Origin: CBDUMN01 sp965368335
Lineage (GTDB): Bacteria; Pseudomonadota; Alphaproteobacteria; Rhodospirillales; JAPHRK01
Direction: 5' to 3'
DNA: 46,131 nt
NCBI GenBank assembly: GCA_965368335.1
Contig: CBDUMN010000019.1
Span: forward strand, 1 to 46,131
Part shown: positions 15,290 to 22,937 of the stretch, in pieces
How positions within the stretch are numbered: the stretch's first letter is position 1
How the letters are laid out: each line of letters starts with the position of its first letter
Notes under the pieces: model-generated
Database searches by the model: none
Seen by the model: only the letters and a program-made list of their open reading frames with translations
What the model was told of the DNA's origin: nothing
Program-made: the position numbers and the translations under genes

Positions 15290-16306
15290 TTCTGCGTCTA
15301 GCTCATCAAATACCAATTTCTGGCTAAGGTTAAAGGCGTAATCTAGAACCTTCTTTTTTTGTCCGGCGGGGAGCCTATCTGTTATTGAGAGGAGCATTGA
15401 TTGGTACGGGTTGAGCTTTCCATGTTCAATATCTTCGTATAAGAGTTTCTGTGTTTTCTCAGACCCCTCATCCAAAAGCGTATCCATGGATGCGCGGTCA
15501 ATTTCGCGCTTCATGTCAATGAAATCGCCTTCAATAACCCAGCTTACATGGTTTCCATCTTCGTCTGTGCTGTGCTTGGCTGCACCAGGAACGGTATCCA
15601 TTACTTTGTTGACTTTAGCCCAGCTTAGAACTTCTTGCTTGAGACTCTCAGGATCTACCGACCCTTCTTGAATTCTAGCCTGTAGGGCGCTTTGGGCAGC
15701 CGTCATAATCTTCGCAAGAGTGTTGCTGCTCAAGCTTTTCTCATTTTTATCGTTTGCTAGAAAGCGATTAACTGTTGAGGGGGCTACATTGGCAAGTTTT
15801 GCTAGTCCTGTTGGGCTAGTGTCGGCAAGTTCTGCCATTTGAACTAACCAAGTTTTCAGTGATTCTGGCGATAAGTCTTGGGGATTTAAGCCCAGTGTTT
15901 GTCTTTCAATTTCTGTGGCTGCTGCACCAGCTATTTTTTTTGCTTCCCCATGGGCAAAGTCATTCAGCCTGCCAAGATAGTCATCTGAGTAGGCTTCTTT
16001 GTAGGAGGCGGCGCCCCTGTTTATGTATGTGGCAAGGGCTTCAGTTGCGGCCCTTTCGATTTTACTTAATGTCCTTGAGCTTGGCTTGTGTCTGACATTT
16101 CTGTCATAGATGTACCGACTAATGGTACCTGGAGAAACGCCTGCCCTATGGGCTAGCGCGCTCGGGCTGAGGCCGGAGGCTTGGCACATGAATTTCAGCC
16201 ACCTACGTATTTCCCTTGGCTCGTAGCTGCGCAGGCGGTTTGCTTTCCCTTCTCCTGTAGGATCGCTCAGATCTTCATCTGCAAATGGTGTCTTTTTTGA
16301 TGCCAT
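15269..16306 (-). CDS. Tandem-HTH repressor (CI-like), no peptidase domain
   Basis: A 345-residue phage regulator with two XRE-type helix-turn-helix domains: residues about 34-85 (SGLSPSALAHRAGVSPGTIS) and about 150-205 (DTSPTGLAKLANVAPSTVN). The rest is helical with no S24 domain, unlike lambda CI; S24-type domains are instead encoded by the next two genes of the strand. The gene is divergent from a Cro-like gene across a 78-bp gap holding matching operator motifs. Its promoter appears to place the transcript start on or next to the ATG, as in lambda PRM. It is most likely the lysogeny repressor. Confidence 0.8.
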   Translation of the reverse strand: MASKKTPFADEDLSDPTGEGKANRLRSYEPREIRRWLKFMCQASGLSPSALAHRAGVSPGTISRYIYDRNVRHKPSSRTLSKIERAATEALATYINRGAASYKEAYSDDYLGRLNDFAHGEAKKIAGAAATEIERQTLGLNPQDLSPESLKTWLVQMAELADTSPTGLAKLANVAPSTVNRFLANDKNEKSLSSNTLAKIMTAAQSALQARIQEGSVDPESLKQEVLSWAKVNKVMDTVPGAAKHSTDEDGNHVSWVIEGDFIDMKREIDRASMDTLLDEGSEKTQKLLYEDIEHGKLNPYQSMLLSITDRLPAGQKKKVLDYAFNLSQKLVFDELDAEARKFDE

Positions 16307-16393
16307 TTATCCAATATGCAAATTTGCGCAAAAATTATCAATCGTAAAAAAAGCGCTTGACCAGGAGGGGTGTTTAGCGCGTAAATGCGAATC
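16307..16393. promoter_or_regulatory. Divergent repressor/Cro promoter region with operators
   Basis: On the minus strand, TTGATA (16336-16341) and CATATT (16313-16318) are separated by exactly 17 bp and would start transcription at about the repressor ATG (16306), giving a leaderless mRNA. The spacer contains TGCAAATTTGCGCA (16317-16330). On the plus strand, TTGACC (16357-16362) and GTAAAT (16381-16386) overlap the operator motif GCGCGTAAATGCG (16377-16389), just before the Cro-like start. Confidence 0.6.
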
Positions 16394-16594
16394 ATGATGA
16401 TTTCCGAGATAATCAAGCACATAGAGACCCTTGGCGCAGCCCGAGGTGTTTCCGTCGCAGACCTTTGCAAGATGGCTGGCGTAAACCGGGCGACTTGGCA
16501 GCGTTGGAAAGCCGGCTCATCTAGCCCGACCATGAGGAAATGGGAGGGTATCCTCAAAATCCAAAAGGTCATGGAAACCGCTGCAGCCGAGTAG
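16394..16594 (+). CDS. Cro-like HTH protein
   Basis: A 66-residue single-domain helix-turn-helix protein (GVSVADLCKMAGVNRATWQRW, then AGSSSPTMRKWEGI). Size, domain and divergent placement next to the repressor match Cro. Possible starts are ATGs at 16385, 16394 and 16397; 16394 lies close to the predicted transcript start, so the message may be leaderless or nearly so. It should bind the same operators as the repressor and favour the lytic cycle. Confidence 0.72.
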   Translation: MMISEIIKHIETLGAARGVSVADLCKMAGVNRATWQRWKAGSSSPTMRKWEGILKIQKVMETAAAE

Positions 16595-16603
16595 GAGGAC
16601 CGA

Positions 16604-16882
16604 ATGGCAGACGGCCAGACCGCGCCAGTGATGGAAGATCGAGCGGAAGCCCTCTTTGGTTTCTTCCAAGATGCTCATTTCGAGTGGCTCCAGAGACCGA
16701 GCCCCGAAAACCGCCTTAAGCGCTGCAAGGCGATGGCAGCCTATCTGGCTGAGGTTGATGAATCTCCAGAGGCTCGGCGGGCTTATGGTCATGTTGTCGA
16801 AATGCTTGGTAAGCTTGTCCCTACCTGTCCGGTATCTGGGGTATTCCCTGAGGGCGTACCAACTCACATGTTGGAGGGCTGA
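16604..16882 (+). CDS. Hypothetical phage protein
   Basis: A 92-residue protein directly after the Cro-like gene, with TAGGAGGACC before its ATG. Mostly helical and charged (EDRAEALFGFFQDAHFEWL, NRLKRCKAMAAYLAEV), ending in a Pro/Gly-rich tail. No family recognised. It is the second gene of the early plus-strand operon. Confidence 0.65.
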   Translation: MADGQTAPVMEDRAEALFGFFQDAHFEWLQRPSPENRLKRCKAMAAYLAEVDESPEARRAYGHVVEMLGKLVPTCPVSGVFPEGVPTHMLEG

Positions 16883-16885
16883 GGC

Positions 16886-17050
16886 GTGGCGGATGAAAGC
16901 TGGAAACTGGACCTGACAAAAGCAACGACATGCGACCTTGTTGCAGAACTCCGAGGGCGCAAAGGTGTCGAGTTCATCAACATAGAGCCTCATGCGATCA
17001 CCCACCTTCCATTTGAAGGGCCGGTCATCATTCTCAAAGTGACTGACTAG
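16886..17050 (+). CDS. Small early phage protein (54 aa)
   Basis: A 54-residue frame starting with GTG three bases after the previous stop, with GGAGGG upstream. It begins MADESWKLDLTKATTCDLVAE and ends VIILKVTD. Its stop overlaps the stop of the convergent KTSC gene by 3 bases, so the interval is fully packed, which supports it as real. No family recognised. Confidence 0.6.
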   Translation: MADESWKLDLTKATTCDLVAELRGRKGVEFINIEPHAITHLPFEGPVIILKVTD

Positions 17051-17268
17051 CGGAGTTTAACGTGGCGGTAGCGGTCTTTAATCCAGTCATGAAAATACGA
17101 GCCTTTGGAAGAAGCTCGCTGAAATGCGTCCCAGACATTGAGCGAGACGCCCAGGTAGCGGTAGACGCCGCCCGAGTGGAAGGCGATCTCCAGAGTGCAT
17201 TCGTCGGCATCGTATCCTGCGGATCGGATGTTGGACGATGCAAAGGAAATGTGTGTCAGGCTGGCCAT
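17047..17268 (-). CDS. KTSC domain protein
   Basis: A 73-residue protein matching the KTSC domain: SSNIRSAGYDADECTLEIAF, GGVYRYLGV and the closing SKGSYFHDWIKDRY. KTSC is a small domain of unknown function, found alone or fused to other proteins and common in phages and plasmids. Its ATG is 2 bases after the brnA stop, so it is the third gene of the brnT-brnA operon. Confidence 0.75.
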   Translation of the reverse strand: MASLTHISFASSNIRSAGYDADECTLEIAFHSGGVYRYLGVSLNVWDAFQRASSKGSYFHDWIKDRYRHVKLR

Positions 17269-17270
17269 GA

Positions 17271-17594
17271 TTACCCGAACACCGCTTTGCGCAGGGCGTC
17301 GTTGAGGCGGCTCTGCCAGCCTTTGCCATCTGCCTTGAAGTGTTCCACAAGATCGTGGTCCAGGCGGATGCTAACGGCGTCTTTGATCGGGGCCTTCTGC
17401 TTGCCGCGGGTGCGCCGGTATCTAGCTACGATCTCGGGATGCACCTCCTCGGCTGGGCGCATGCGGGCGAAATCTTTTTCTGTCAGTTCCGGGTTGTCCG
17501 GATCGGCGGTGATCCCTTCCTGGATTTTGGCTTCTTCTTCTTCGGTTGGAAGCCGGACCTTGCGGCCTTTGACGGTTACGTATTTATCAATCAT
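17271..17594 (-). CDS. brnA: BrnA-type antitoxin
   Basis: A 107-residue antitoxin of the BrnT/BrnA toxin-antitoxin family. The N-terminus MIDKYVTVKGRKVRLPTEEEE is acidic and disordered. The C-terminal ribbon-helix-helix segment contains the BrnA signature AVSIRLDHDLVEHFKADGKGWQ followed by LNDALRKAV. I chose the ATG at 17594, which overlaps the toxin stop by 8 bases, over a longer frame running antisense into the toxin. It neutralises BrnT and should repress the operon. Toxin-first order is normal for this family. Confidence 0.9.
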   Translation of the reverse strand: MIDKYVTVKGRKVRLPTEEEEAKIQEGITADPDNPELTEKDFARMRPAEEVHPEIVARYRRTRGKQKAPIKDAVSIRLDHDLVEHFKADGKGWQSRLNDALRKAVFG

Positions 17595-17862
17595 TTCGCT
17601 CACCCAGGTACAAGAGGATTTCCCGGCGGTTGGCCTTGCGGAACGAGATGATGCGAATAGCACTGCTGCGTTCGGTATAGGCCAAGACATAGACGCGGTC
17701 GCCGATGAACCCATAAGCTCTGTATCGGCTCTCGCCGTAGTCCTGCCGGGTATCGAGTGTGACGAGGGCACTATCCCATTCAAAGGCTTGGGCCTTGGCA
17801 AAATCTACGCCGTGCTTTTCCAAATTGTCGGCGCGCTTGCTTTCGTCCCACTCATATTTCAT
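17587..17862 (-). CDS. brnT: BrnT-type ribonuclease toxin
   Basis: A 91-residue RelE-fold ribonuclease of the BrnT family. It shows the full family pattern: YEWDESKRADNLEKHGVDFA, the DYGESRYRAYGFIGDRVYVL strand pair, and AIRIISFRKANRREILLY with the catalytic Arg and Lys region. It cleaves mRNA and halts growth when not bound by BrnA. Inside the prophage it probably acts as a stability or exclusion module. The promoter lies in the AT-rich gap shared with the divergent replication gene. Confidence 0.92.
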   Translation of the reverse strand: MKYEWDESKRADNLEKHGVDFAKAQAFEWDSALVTLDTRQDYGESRYRAYGFIGDRVYVLAYTERSSAIRIISFRKANRREILLYLGERND

Positions 17863-18013
17863 TGGCTAATTGTATCCACAAAAAGGGCCTGGAGTCAATT
17901 TAATCGTATGTACAATTTGCGCCAAAATGACGTTAGCGCCAAAGGTGAACATACCTTTTTGAGGGGATTCGCATACCCCCTGCAAACGAAAAACGTACTG
18001 CTGGGAGGCGCTT
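17863..18013. promoter_or_regulatory. Divergent promoter region, brnT and replication genes
   Basis: Contains an inverted pair AATTGTA (17868) and TACAATT (17911) suited to BrnA binding, and a direct repeat GCGCCAAA (17919 and 17936) with 17-bp spacing ahead of the replication gene. GGGAGG precedes the ATG at 18014. Confidence 0.45.
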
Positions 18014-18931
18014 ATGGCTGACGATCCCGGTTGGATTTTGATCTATCGGTCGCTTATCAATCACCCGACGTTTCGGGATGATGTTGAACGAGGCGTCTTC
18101 GCAATGCTGCTTTTGCGGGCTCAATGGAAACCGTTTGAGAAGCGCCTTTCCAATGGCCGGAGGATTATCTTGCAGCGCGGCCAGCTTGACCTCCCATCAC
18201 GGAAACTTGCAACTTTGACGGGGTGGTCAGAGCCGAAATGCAGGCGATACCTTACCCGACTACAGAGCGACGCACTGATCGACGTGTCTAGTGACGCAGG
18301 CGTGAACGTCGTAACCTTCTGTAATTACGATAAATATCAGAATGACCCAGGTGGAGGTGACGCACCAAGTGACGCGCCAGCCGAAACGGAACCGACGCGC
18401 GACCGACGCGCGACCGACGCACACTACAAAAAAGGTAAAAAAGGGAAAGAAGGAATAAAAGAAGAAGAGCGCGGGCGCGCCTATGCCTTTGAAGGGAAGA
18501 TTATCCGTCTCAACCGGTGGGACTTCGACAAGTGGTCTAAGACCTACCATGCCATCCCTGACTTGAAGGCCGAACTATCCGGCATCGACGCTTGGTGCGA
18601 TTCCAACCTCGACGGCCAGGATCGGAAGAAATGGTTTCACCGGGTTTCGGGAATGCTCAACCGCAAGCACCAGGAGCTTGTCGGCGCCAATAGGCCCGCT
18701 CCGCCACCGCCCGCCAGTCCGTGGGATGGCTTCCCCCCGTACCTCAAAGAGCTTTCACCGGAAGGTCGTTTGCGGTTTCTCAATGAGGAAATCGTAGAGG
18801 ATGAGGGGGATTTAGGCGTCAGGGTGACCAGTTCGATACCTGGCCGTGAAGCGATGTTTCCAAATATGGAGGCGCTTGAACGGGCCAGGAGCCTCGCGTT
18901 GCAGGAAGTTAAATCCAGGGGAGGTGCCTGA
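18014..18931 (+). CDS. Phage replication initiator-like protein
   Basis: A 305-residue protein with the layout of lambda O-type or helix-turn-helix replication proteins. The N-terminal winged helix (GWILIYRSLINHPTF, then LASRKLATLTGWSEPKCRRYL-like segment) is followed by a charged, low-complexity linker rich in Thr, Arg, Lys and Glu (residues about 115-155) and a helical C-terminal part. Such proteins bind the phage origin and load the helicase. It lies 2 bases upstream of the DnaB-type gene. The linker has repeated GACGCG-type codons; the origin could lie there, but I see no clear iterons. Confidence 0.7.
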   Translation: MADDPGWILIYRSLINHPTFRDDVERGVFAMLLLRAQWKPFEKRLSNGRRIILQRGQLDLPSRKLATLTGWSEPKCRRYLTRLQSDALIDVSSDAGVNVVTFCNYDKYQNDPGGGDAPSDAPAETEPTRDRRATDAHYKKGKKGKEGIKEEERGRAYAFEGKIIRLNRWDFDKWSKTYHAIPDLKAELSGIDAWCDSNLDGQDRKKWFHRVSGMLNRKHQELVGANRPAPPPPASPWDGFPPYLKELSPEGRLRFLNEEIVEDEGDLGVRVTSSIPGREAMFPNMEALERARSLALQEVKSRGGA

Positions 18932-18933
18932 CC

Positions 18934-20277
18934 ATGGCGGAACCCGTTTTTCACCCTGCCCACGAGCAACAAGAGCGCCAGGGCCGTCTCTTCGATCAGG
19001 AGATTGAGGAGAACCTGCTGGCCAGCATTGTCAAGGCATCCCAGCTCTTTGCCGGTATTTCCTGGCTGGCGCCGGAGTGCTTTTACTTTCCCGAACATCA
19101 GGTCATTTGGGAGTGCTTCCATGAAATTTTCGCCCGTGGCCGGAAAATTACCTTCTCTGAGGTCAAGCTCTACCTGGAGAACAACACCGATCTGGGCACG
19201 GAGGAGGGGAAACACCACCTCATGACGCTGGCCCAGGGATATTACACGACCTATCCGGTCCAGCTTGAGCACTACGCCAACATCATCCGCGATCTGGCAA
19301 TCACCCGTCAGGGAATTGCTGAGTTGGAGGAAGGTATCGCCGACCTCAAGAATCGGAGCCTTGACCTAGTTGCCGATGAGAAGATTGCCGGGATTGGCAA
19401 TAGGGTAAATGAACTACTAGTGGGAGGAAAGGGAAAGGCTAGAACTAGCCAAGTGGTCGGACAATCCATCCTGGAAGATCTGAATGAGGAACTGTCTTGC
19501 TATTCGACAGGGATTCGCTCCCTGGATAGTGCAATGGGAGGCGGTTTGTTTGCTGGAAAAGCATTTGGTATCTGCGCCCGGAAGAAAGATGGAAAGACGG
19601 TTTTAGCCGCATCGATCAGCGACAATCTCAACCACGCCGGTGTCAAGCATCTGTTCATTGCCGGTGAGATGGGCTCAAAGCAAATTCAGCAGCGAATGAT
19701 GGCGCGGCGTGGGCGGTTCAACGAGAATGATTTCCGTAGCCCGGATAGGCGCAACAATCCCGACTTCAAGAAGCGCATTTCCGCATTAGCCTCCGGAGAC
19801 CCTGGAAACATCGTCTGGGAAGATCGGCCTGGCCTGACTTTTGAGGACCTAAAACGTGTCGTCTCAACCCATGTAGTGACATCGAACATCACCGGTTTTG
19901 TGCTCGACTATTTCCAATTGGTTGGCGGCAAGCGCCGAGGTGAGAACGATGCCGCCCATTTTGACAGGGTTGCTCAATGGATCGCTCAAATCTGCGGAAA
20001 GCACCAAATCTGGGCGCTTGTGACGGCCCAACTCAATCAAGGCGAGACCCCAAATATTCGCGGTGGAGAGGGAATTCGTATGGCCTTCGATCAGGTCTAC
20101 TTCCTGCACCGCCCCGACAAGAAAGACGAGAACTCAGGCCCTTGGCTTGAGATGGTCGATAGCCGCTACACACCCTACAAGAGCGTTGGGAGCAAGACCT
20201 GCCAGGGCCTGAGGTTGGTGAGCAGCATCGGCCCGTACTTCAAGGGTATGGAGGAACAGGCCGATGCGTTTAGATGA
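18934..20277 (+). CDS. DnaB-type replicative helicase
   Basis: A 447-residue ring helicase. The N-terminal DnaB domain spans about residues 20-125 (EIEENLLASIVKASQLF, then PEHQVIWECFHEI). The RecA-like motor has Walker A at 215-222 (ARKKDGKT), GEMGSKQIQQRMMARR and Walker B at about 323-330 (VLDYFQLV), then the DnaB-type TAQLN motif and Arg-rich end. The Walker A uses Ala as first residue instead of Gly, within the consensus. With the preceding gene it gives the phage its own replication start. Confidence 0.93.
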   Translation: MAEPVFHPAHEQQERQGRLFDQEIEENLLASIVKASQLFAGISWLAPECFYFPEHQVIWECFHEIFARGRKITFSEVKLYLENNTDLGTEEGKHHLMTLAQGYYTTYPVQLEHYANIIRDLAITRQGIAELEEGIADLKNRSLDLVADEKIAGIGNRVNELLVGGKGKARTSQVVGQSILEDLNEELSCYSTGIRSLDSAMGGGLFAGKAFGICARKKDGKTVLAASISDNLNHAGVKHLFIAGEMGSKQIQQRMMARRGRFNENDFRSPDRRNNPDFKKRISALASGDPGNIVWEDRPGLTFEDLKRVVSTHVVTSNITGFVLDYFQLVGGKRRGENDAAHFDRVAQWIAQICGKHQIWALVTAQLNQGETPNIRGGEGIRMAFDQVYFLHRPDKKDENSGPWLEMVDSRYTPYKSVGSKTCQGLRLVSSIGPYFKGMEEQADAFR

Positions 20278-20284
20278 GCCAAAA

Positions 20285-20770
20285 TCAGTAGGCGTTGATC
20301 TGCTGTGCAATATCTTGCGCCATGGCTGCGAAAACGATGAACGGCGAGGAGACAATGCCCAGGTAGCAGACGTTTGCAAGGAACATACACAAGATCACAA
20401 TTTGAACGCCAGATTCGGGGAGTACTCTCAGCCAGTGTCGCTTCTTAAGTGCCCTCATAAACCAAGGATGAAATCCGGTGAAGTAGGGCCCCTCAAAGAT
20501 GCGGGTTTTGTAGAAATATGTTGTGCAAGCCGAACCGATCAGCCCCAAAAGGGACGACCTAAGAAGGGTTACCACGAGAGTGCCGAGGCTTTCACGGAAT
20601 TCCCCAGGAATATCTGCAAACATGATGTAGGCAAGCAACCCAAAGGTAGTGGCGAAGCTGATACCGGTCATACCCAACATCAGAATCAACAAGATGCGGA
20701 ATGCTCCAGCCCAGCCTTTTTCCTTGTTGTTGACGATTTCCTGGCACATCCAGGCAAACAATCTAAGCAT
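20285..20770 (-). CDS. Small integral membrane protein, antisense cargo
   Basis: A 161-residue protein with three or four hydrophobic segments (LLILMLGMTGISFATTFGLL; TLVVTLLRSSLLGLIGSA; VQIVILCMFLANVCYLGIV) and a basic loop FMRALKKRHWLR. I chose the ATG at 20770, with GGAG upstream, over a TTG at 20788. It runs opposite to all surrounding lytic genes, between replication and packaging, which is typical of a moron expressed in the lysogen. No family recognised; superinfection exclusion is one possibility. Confidence 0.6.
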   Translation of the reverse strand: MLRLFAWMCQEIVNNKEKGWAGAFRILLILMLGMTGISFATTFGLLAYIMFADIPGEFRESLGTLVVTLLRSSLLGLIGSACTTYFYKTRIFEGPYFTGFHPWFMRALKKRHWLRVLPESGVQIVILCMFLANVCYLGIVSSPFIVFAAMAQDIAQQINAY

Positions 20771-20879
20771 AGTAAATCTCCACTTCAATTAAACCACAGA
20801 TACAAGGTTAGCCTAACCGGCACCCCTGATACTCGGCGCATGAAAAAGCGAAATCATCCACCTGCCGGGGGGCAGGCCC

Positions 20880-21101
20880 ATGGGTGATCGCTGGACCAGT
20901 CATGGAAATTTTCAGGCTTCGCAGACCAAACGGTCGGCGGCTAATGACAACCCTTCAAAGCTCAAAGAGCGAGCAGAGGTGGAAGCGGCCACGGCTGCCT
21001 ACCTCGCCCGGGGCGGAACCATCACCCAATGCCCGGAATGCACGGCGGCTCCCAGTTCTATTGAGGAGCGTTTGGGTGGAATGAAGACTTATTCGAGGTA
21101 G
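20880..21101 (+). CDS. Small conserved-type phage protein
   Basis: A 73-residue basic protein just before the terminase. The centre ERAEVEAATAAYLARGGTIT followed by QCPECTAAP resembles small phage proteins that often sit near terminase genes, with a CPEC pair that could bind a metal. Function unknown. Confidence 0.6.
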   Translation: MGDRWTSHGNFQASQTKRSAANDNPSKLKERAEVEAATAAYLARGGTITQCPECTAAPSSIEERLGGMKTYSR

Positions 21102-21103
21102 TC

Positions 21104-21478
21104 ATGCCCCTTACCGATAAACAGGCCCGTTTCGTTGAGGAGTACCTCGTCGACCTCAACGCCACCCAGGCGGCGGTCCGGGCAGGGTATTCAGAAAAGA
21201 CCGCCGGACAGGTTGGTTTTGAGAACCTGAAAAAACCTGAAATCCAGGACGCCATTTCCGCGGCAATGAAAACCCGCGCTGAGGAAGCTCAAATCGATGC
21301 GGCGGAGGTGTTGCAGTTCTGGGCAGAGGTCATGCGTGACAGCAAGGCCAGTCGGAAGGATAGGCTCAACGCTTCAGAAAAAGTTGCCAAGCATCTAGGC
21401 ATGTACAAAGCGCCGGAAGGGGCGGGACAGCCGACAGCGCACTTCCATGTCAACTTGGGTGGTCGCTCAAGTGGCTGA
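21104..21478 (+). CDS. terS: Terminase small subunit
   Basis: A 124-residue DNA-recognition subunit of the packaging terminase. The N-terminus LTDKQARFVEEYLVDLNATQ and AAVRAGYSEKTAGQVGFENL is the HTH signature of the Terminase_2 family, and it is followed by VLQFWAEVMRD and SRKDRLNASEKVAKHLGMY. It should bind the phage pac or cos site and recruit the large subunit, whose gene overlaps its end. Confidence 0.93.
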   Translation: MPLTDKQARFVEEYLVDLNATQAAVRAGYSEKTAGQVGFENLKKPEIQDAISAAMKTRAEEAQIDAAEVLQFWAEVMRDSKASRKDRLNASEKVAKHLGMYKAPEGAGQPTAHFHVNLGGRSSG

Positions 21479-22937
21479 CTTCTCCCTCACTTACGAGCCT
21501 GCCGGGCCAACCCTTGAAGCCTTCTATCAATCTGAAGCCCGTGTTCGTTTGATCCTCGGCCCTTTCGGTTCTGCCAAAACCACAGCCTGCCTCGTGGAAA
21601 TCTATCGTCGGGCCCTGGAGCAGCAGCCGGATAGTGAGAACGTCCGCAAGACGCGGTGGGGCGTAACGCGGGCGACCTATCCAGAGCTGGAAACTACCAC
21701 TATCAAGTCCCACCGCGCTTTGTTTGATAAGCCTGAAAGCATTCTCGGTCGCTTTAAGAACGGCCACCCACCGACCCACCATATGAAGTTCAATCATGGC
21801 GACGGAACCAAGGTCGATTGTGAAATTATCTTCCTAGCCTTAGAGCGGGAAGAGGATGTGGAGAAGCTCAAGTCATTGGAATTGACTGGGCTCTACTGCA
21901 ACGAGCTCTCTGAATTGCCCCGTGCCTTGATCACCGTAGGCCTGGGGCGTGTTGGTCGCTATCCGGCGATGCGCGAGGGTGGACCGACTTGGTATGGCAT
22001 CATCGGCGATACCAACGGCATGCCGGAGGATCATTGGTTCTACAAGGCTGCCGAAGAGGAAACGCCGGAGGGGTGGGAAATCTTTCGTCAGCCAGGCGGC
22101 GTTCTCCGGGATATCGGCGCCAACGGCCAACCCGTCGGTCCCTGGCGTCTCAATTCCGAGGCCGAAAATCTCTCTAACCTGCCGCCCACCTACTACCAGG
22201 ACATGATGGGCTCCATGACCGACGATGAGATTACGGTCAATCTTGCTGCGTCTTATGGATTGGTCAAGACGGGCAAGCCGGTCTGGCCTGACTTCCACGA
22301 AACCCTTCACGTTGCGGACCTTGATCCCGTTCCAGGGGTGCGTATCGGGATTGGTGCGGATTGGGGGCTGACGCCTGCTGCTGTGTTCGGCCAGGTTCTG
22401 CCAGACGGTTCGGCGATTCTGTTTGATGAGGTGGTAACTGAGGATGCCGACGCGGGAGAGCTGGCTCGACTGATCAATCTTAAGCTGGACAGGGAGTATT
22501 CGGATTATGAGATTGATTTTCTGTGCGGTGATCCGTCGGGCAATATCCGTTCACAGGCAGACAAGAGCCAAACCGTGTTCAAGATCATGGCGGCCAACCG
22601 TCTACCATTTCAGCCTGCATCAACAAATGATTGGGACGTGAGGGTAACGGCGATTTCAACACCCTTGAAGACCTTGATCAGCGGATGCCCGCAATTGCGT
22701 GTCGCCAGACGTTGCCAATATCTGAAGTTGGGTATGGGTGGCCGCTACGGCTATCGCAAGATCAAGGCGGCGGGTGAAGAGCGCCACCATGAGAAACCGG
22801 ATAAGAACATCTATTCCCATATATGCGAGGCCGCTCAGTATTGGGCCATGGGAGCTGGCTTGGGAAAGAAGGTGACACGGCGGCATTTCCGCGCCTCACG
22901 TGCCTACAACATCAAATCCAAGACCTGGAGGCCATAA
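21471..22937 (+). CDS. terL: Terminase large subunit
   Basis: A 488-residue packaging ATPase and nuclease. Walker A is at 30-37 (GPFGSAKT) and the ATPase extends through LTGLYCNELSELP. The RNase H-like nuclease starts with IGADWGLTPAAVF (Asp297) and continues with FLCGDPSGNIR (Asp354). I chose the GTG at 21471, which overlaps the small-subunit stop and gives the start MADFSLTYEPAGPTLEAF; an in-frame ATG at 21447 is the alternative. The next gene starts on the stop codon (TAATG). Confidence 0.94.
   Translation: MADFSLTYEPAGPTLEAFYQSEARVRLILGPFGSAKTTACLVEIYRRALEQQPDSENVRKTRWGVTRATYPELETTTIKSHRALFDKPESILGRFKNGHPPTHHMKFNHGDGTKVDCEIIFLALEREEDVEKLKSLELTGLYCNELSELPRALITVGLGRVGRYPAMREGGPTWYGIIGDTNGMPEDHWFYKAAEEETPEGWEIFRQPGGVLRDIGANGQPVGPWRLNSEAENLSNLPPTYYQDMMGSMTDDEITVNLAASYGLVKTGKPVWPDFHETLHVADLDPVPGVRIGIGADWGLTPAAVFGQVLPDGSAILFDEVVTEDADAGELARLINLKLDREYSDYEIDFLCGDPSGNIRSQADKSQTVFKIMAANRLPFQPASTNDWDVRVTAISTPLKTLISGCPQLRVARRCQYLKLGMGGRYGYRKIKAAGEERHHEKPDKNIYSHICEAAQYWAMGAGLGKKVTRRHFRASRAYNIKSKTWRP

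Noticed and set aside
18390..18480. Origin of replication with iterons in the initiator gene
   Set aside because: The repeated GACGCG-like triplets come from a low-complexity Thr/Asp/Arg-coding linker; no ordered iterons were found.
19004..19225. Alternative-frame ORF inside the DnaB gene
   Set aside because: Fully inside a secure helicase gene and without any domain.
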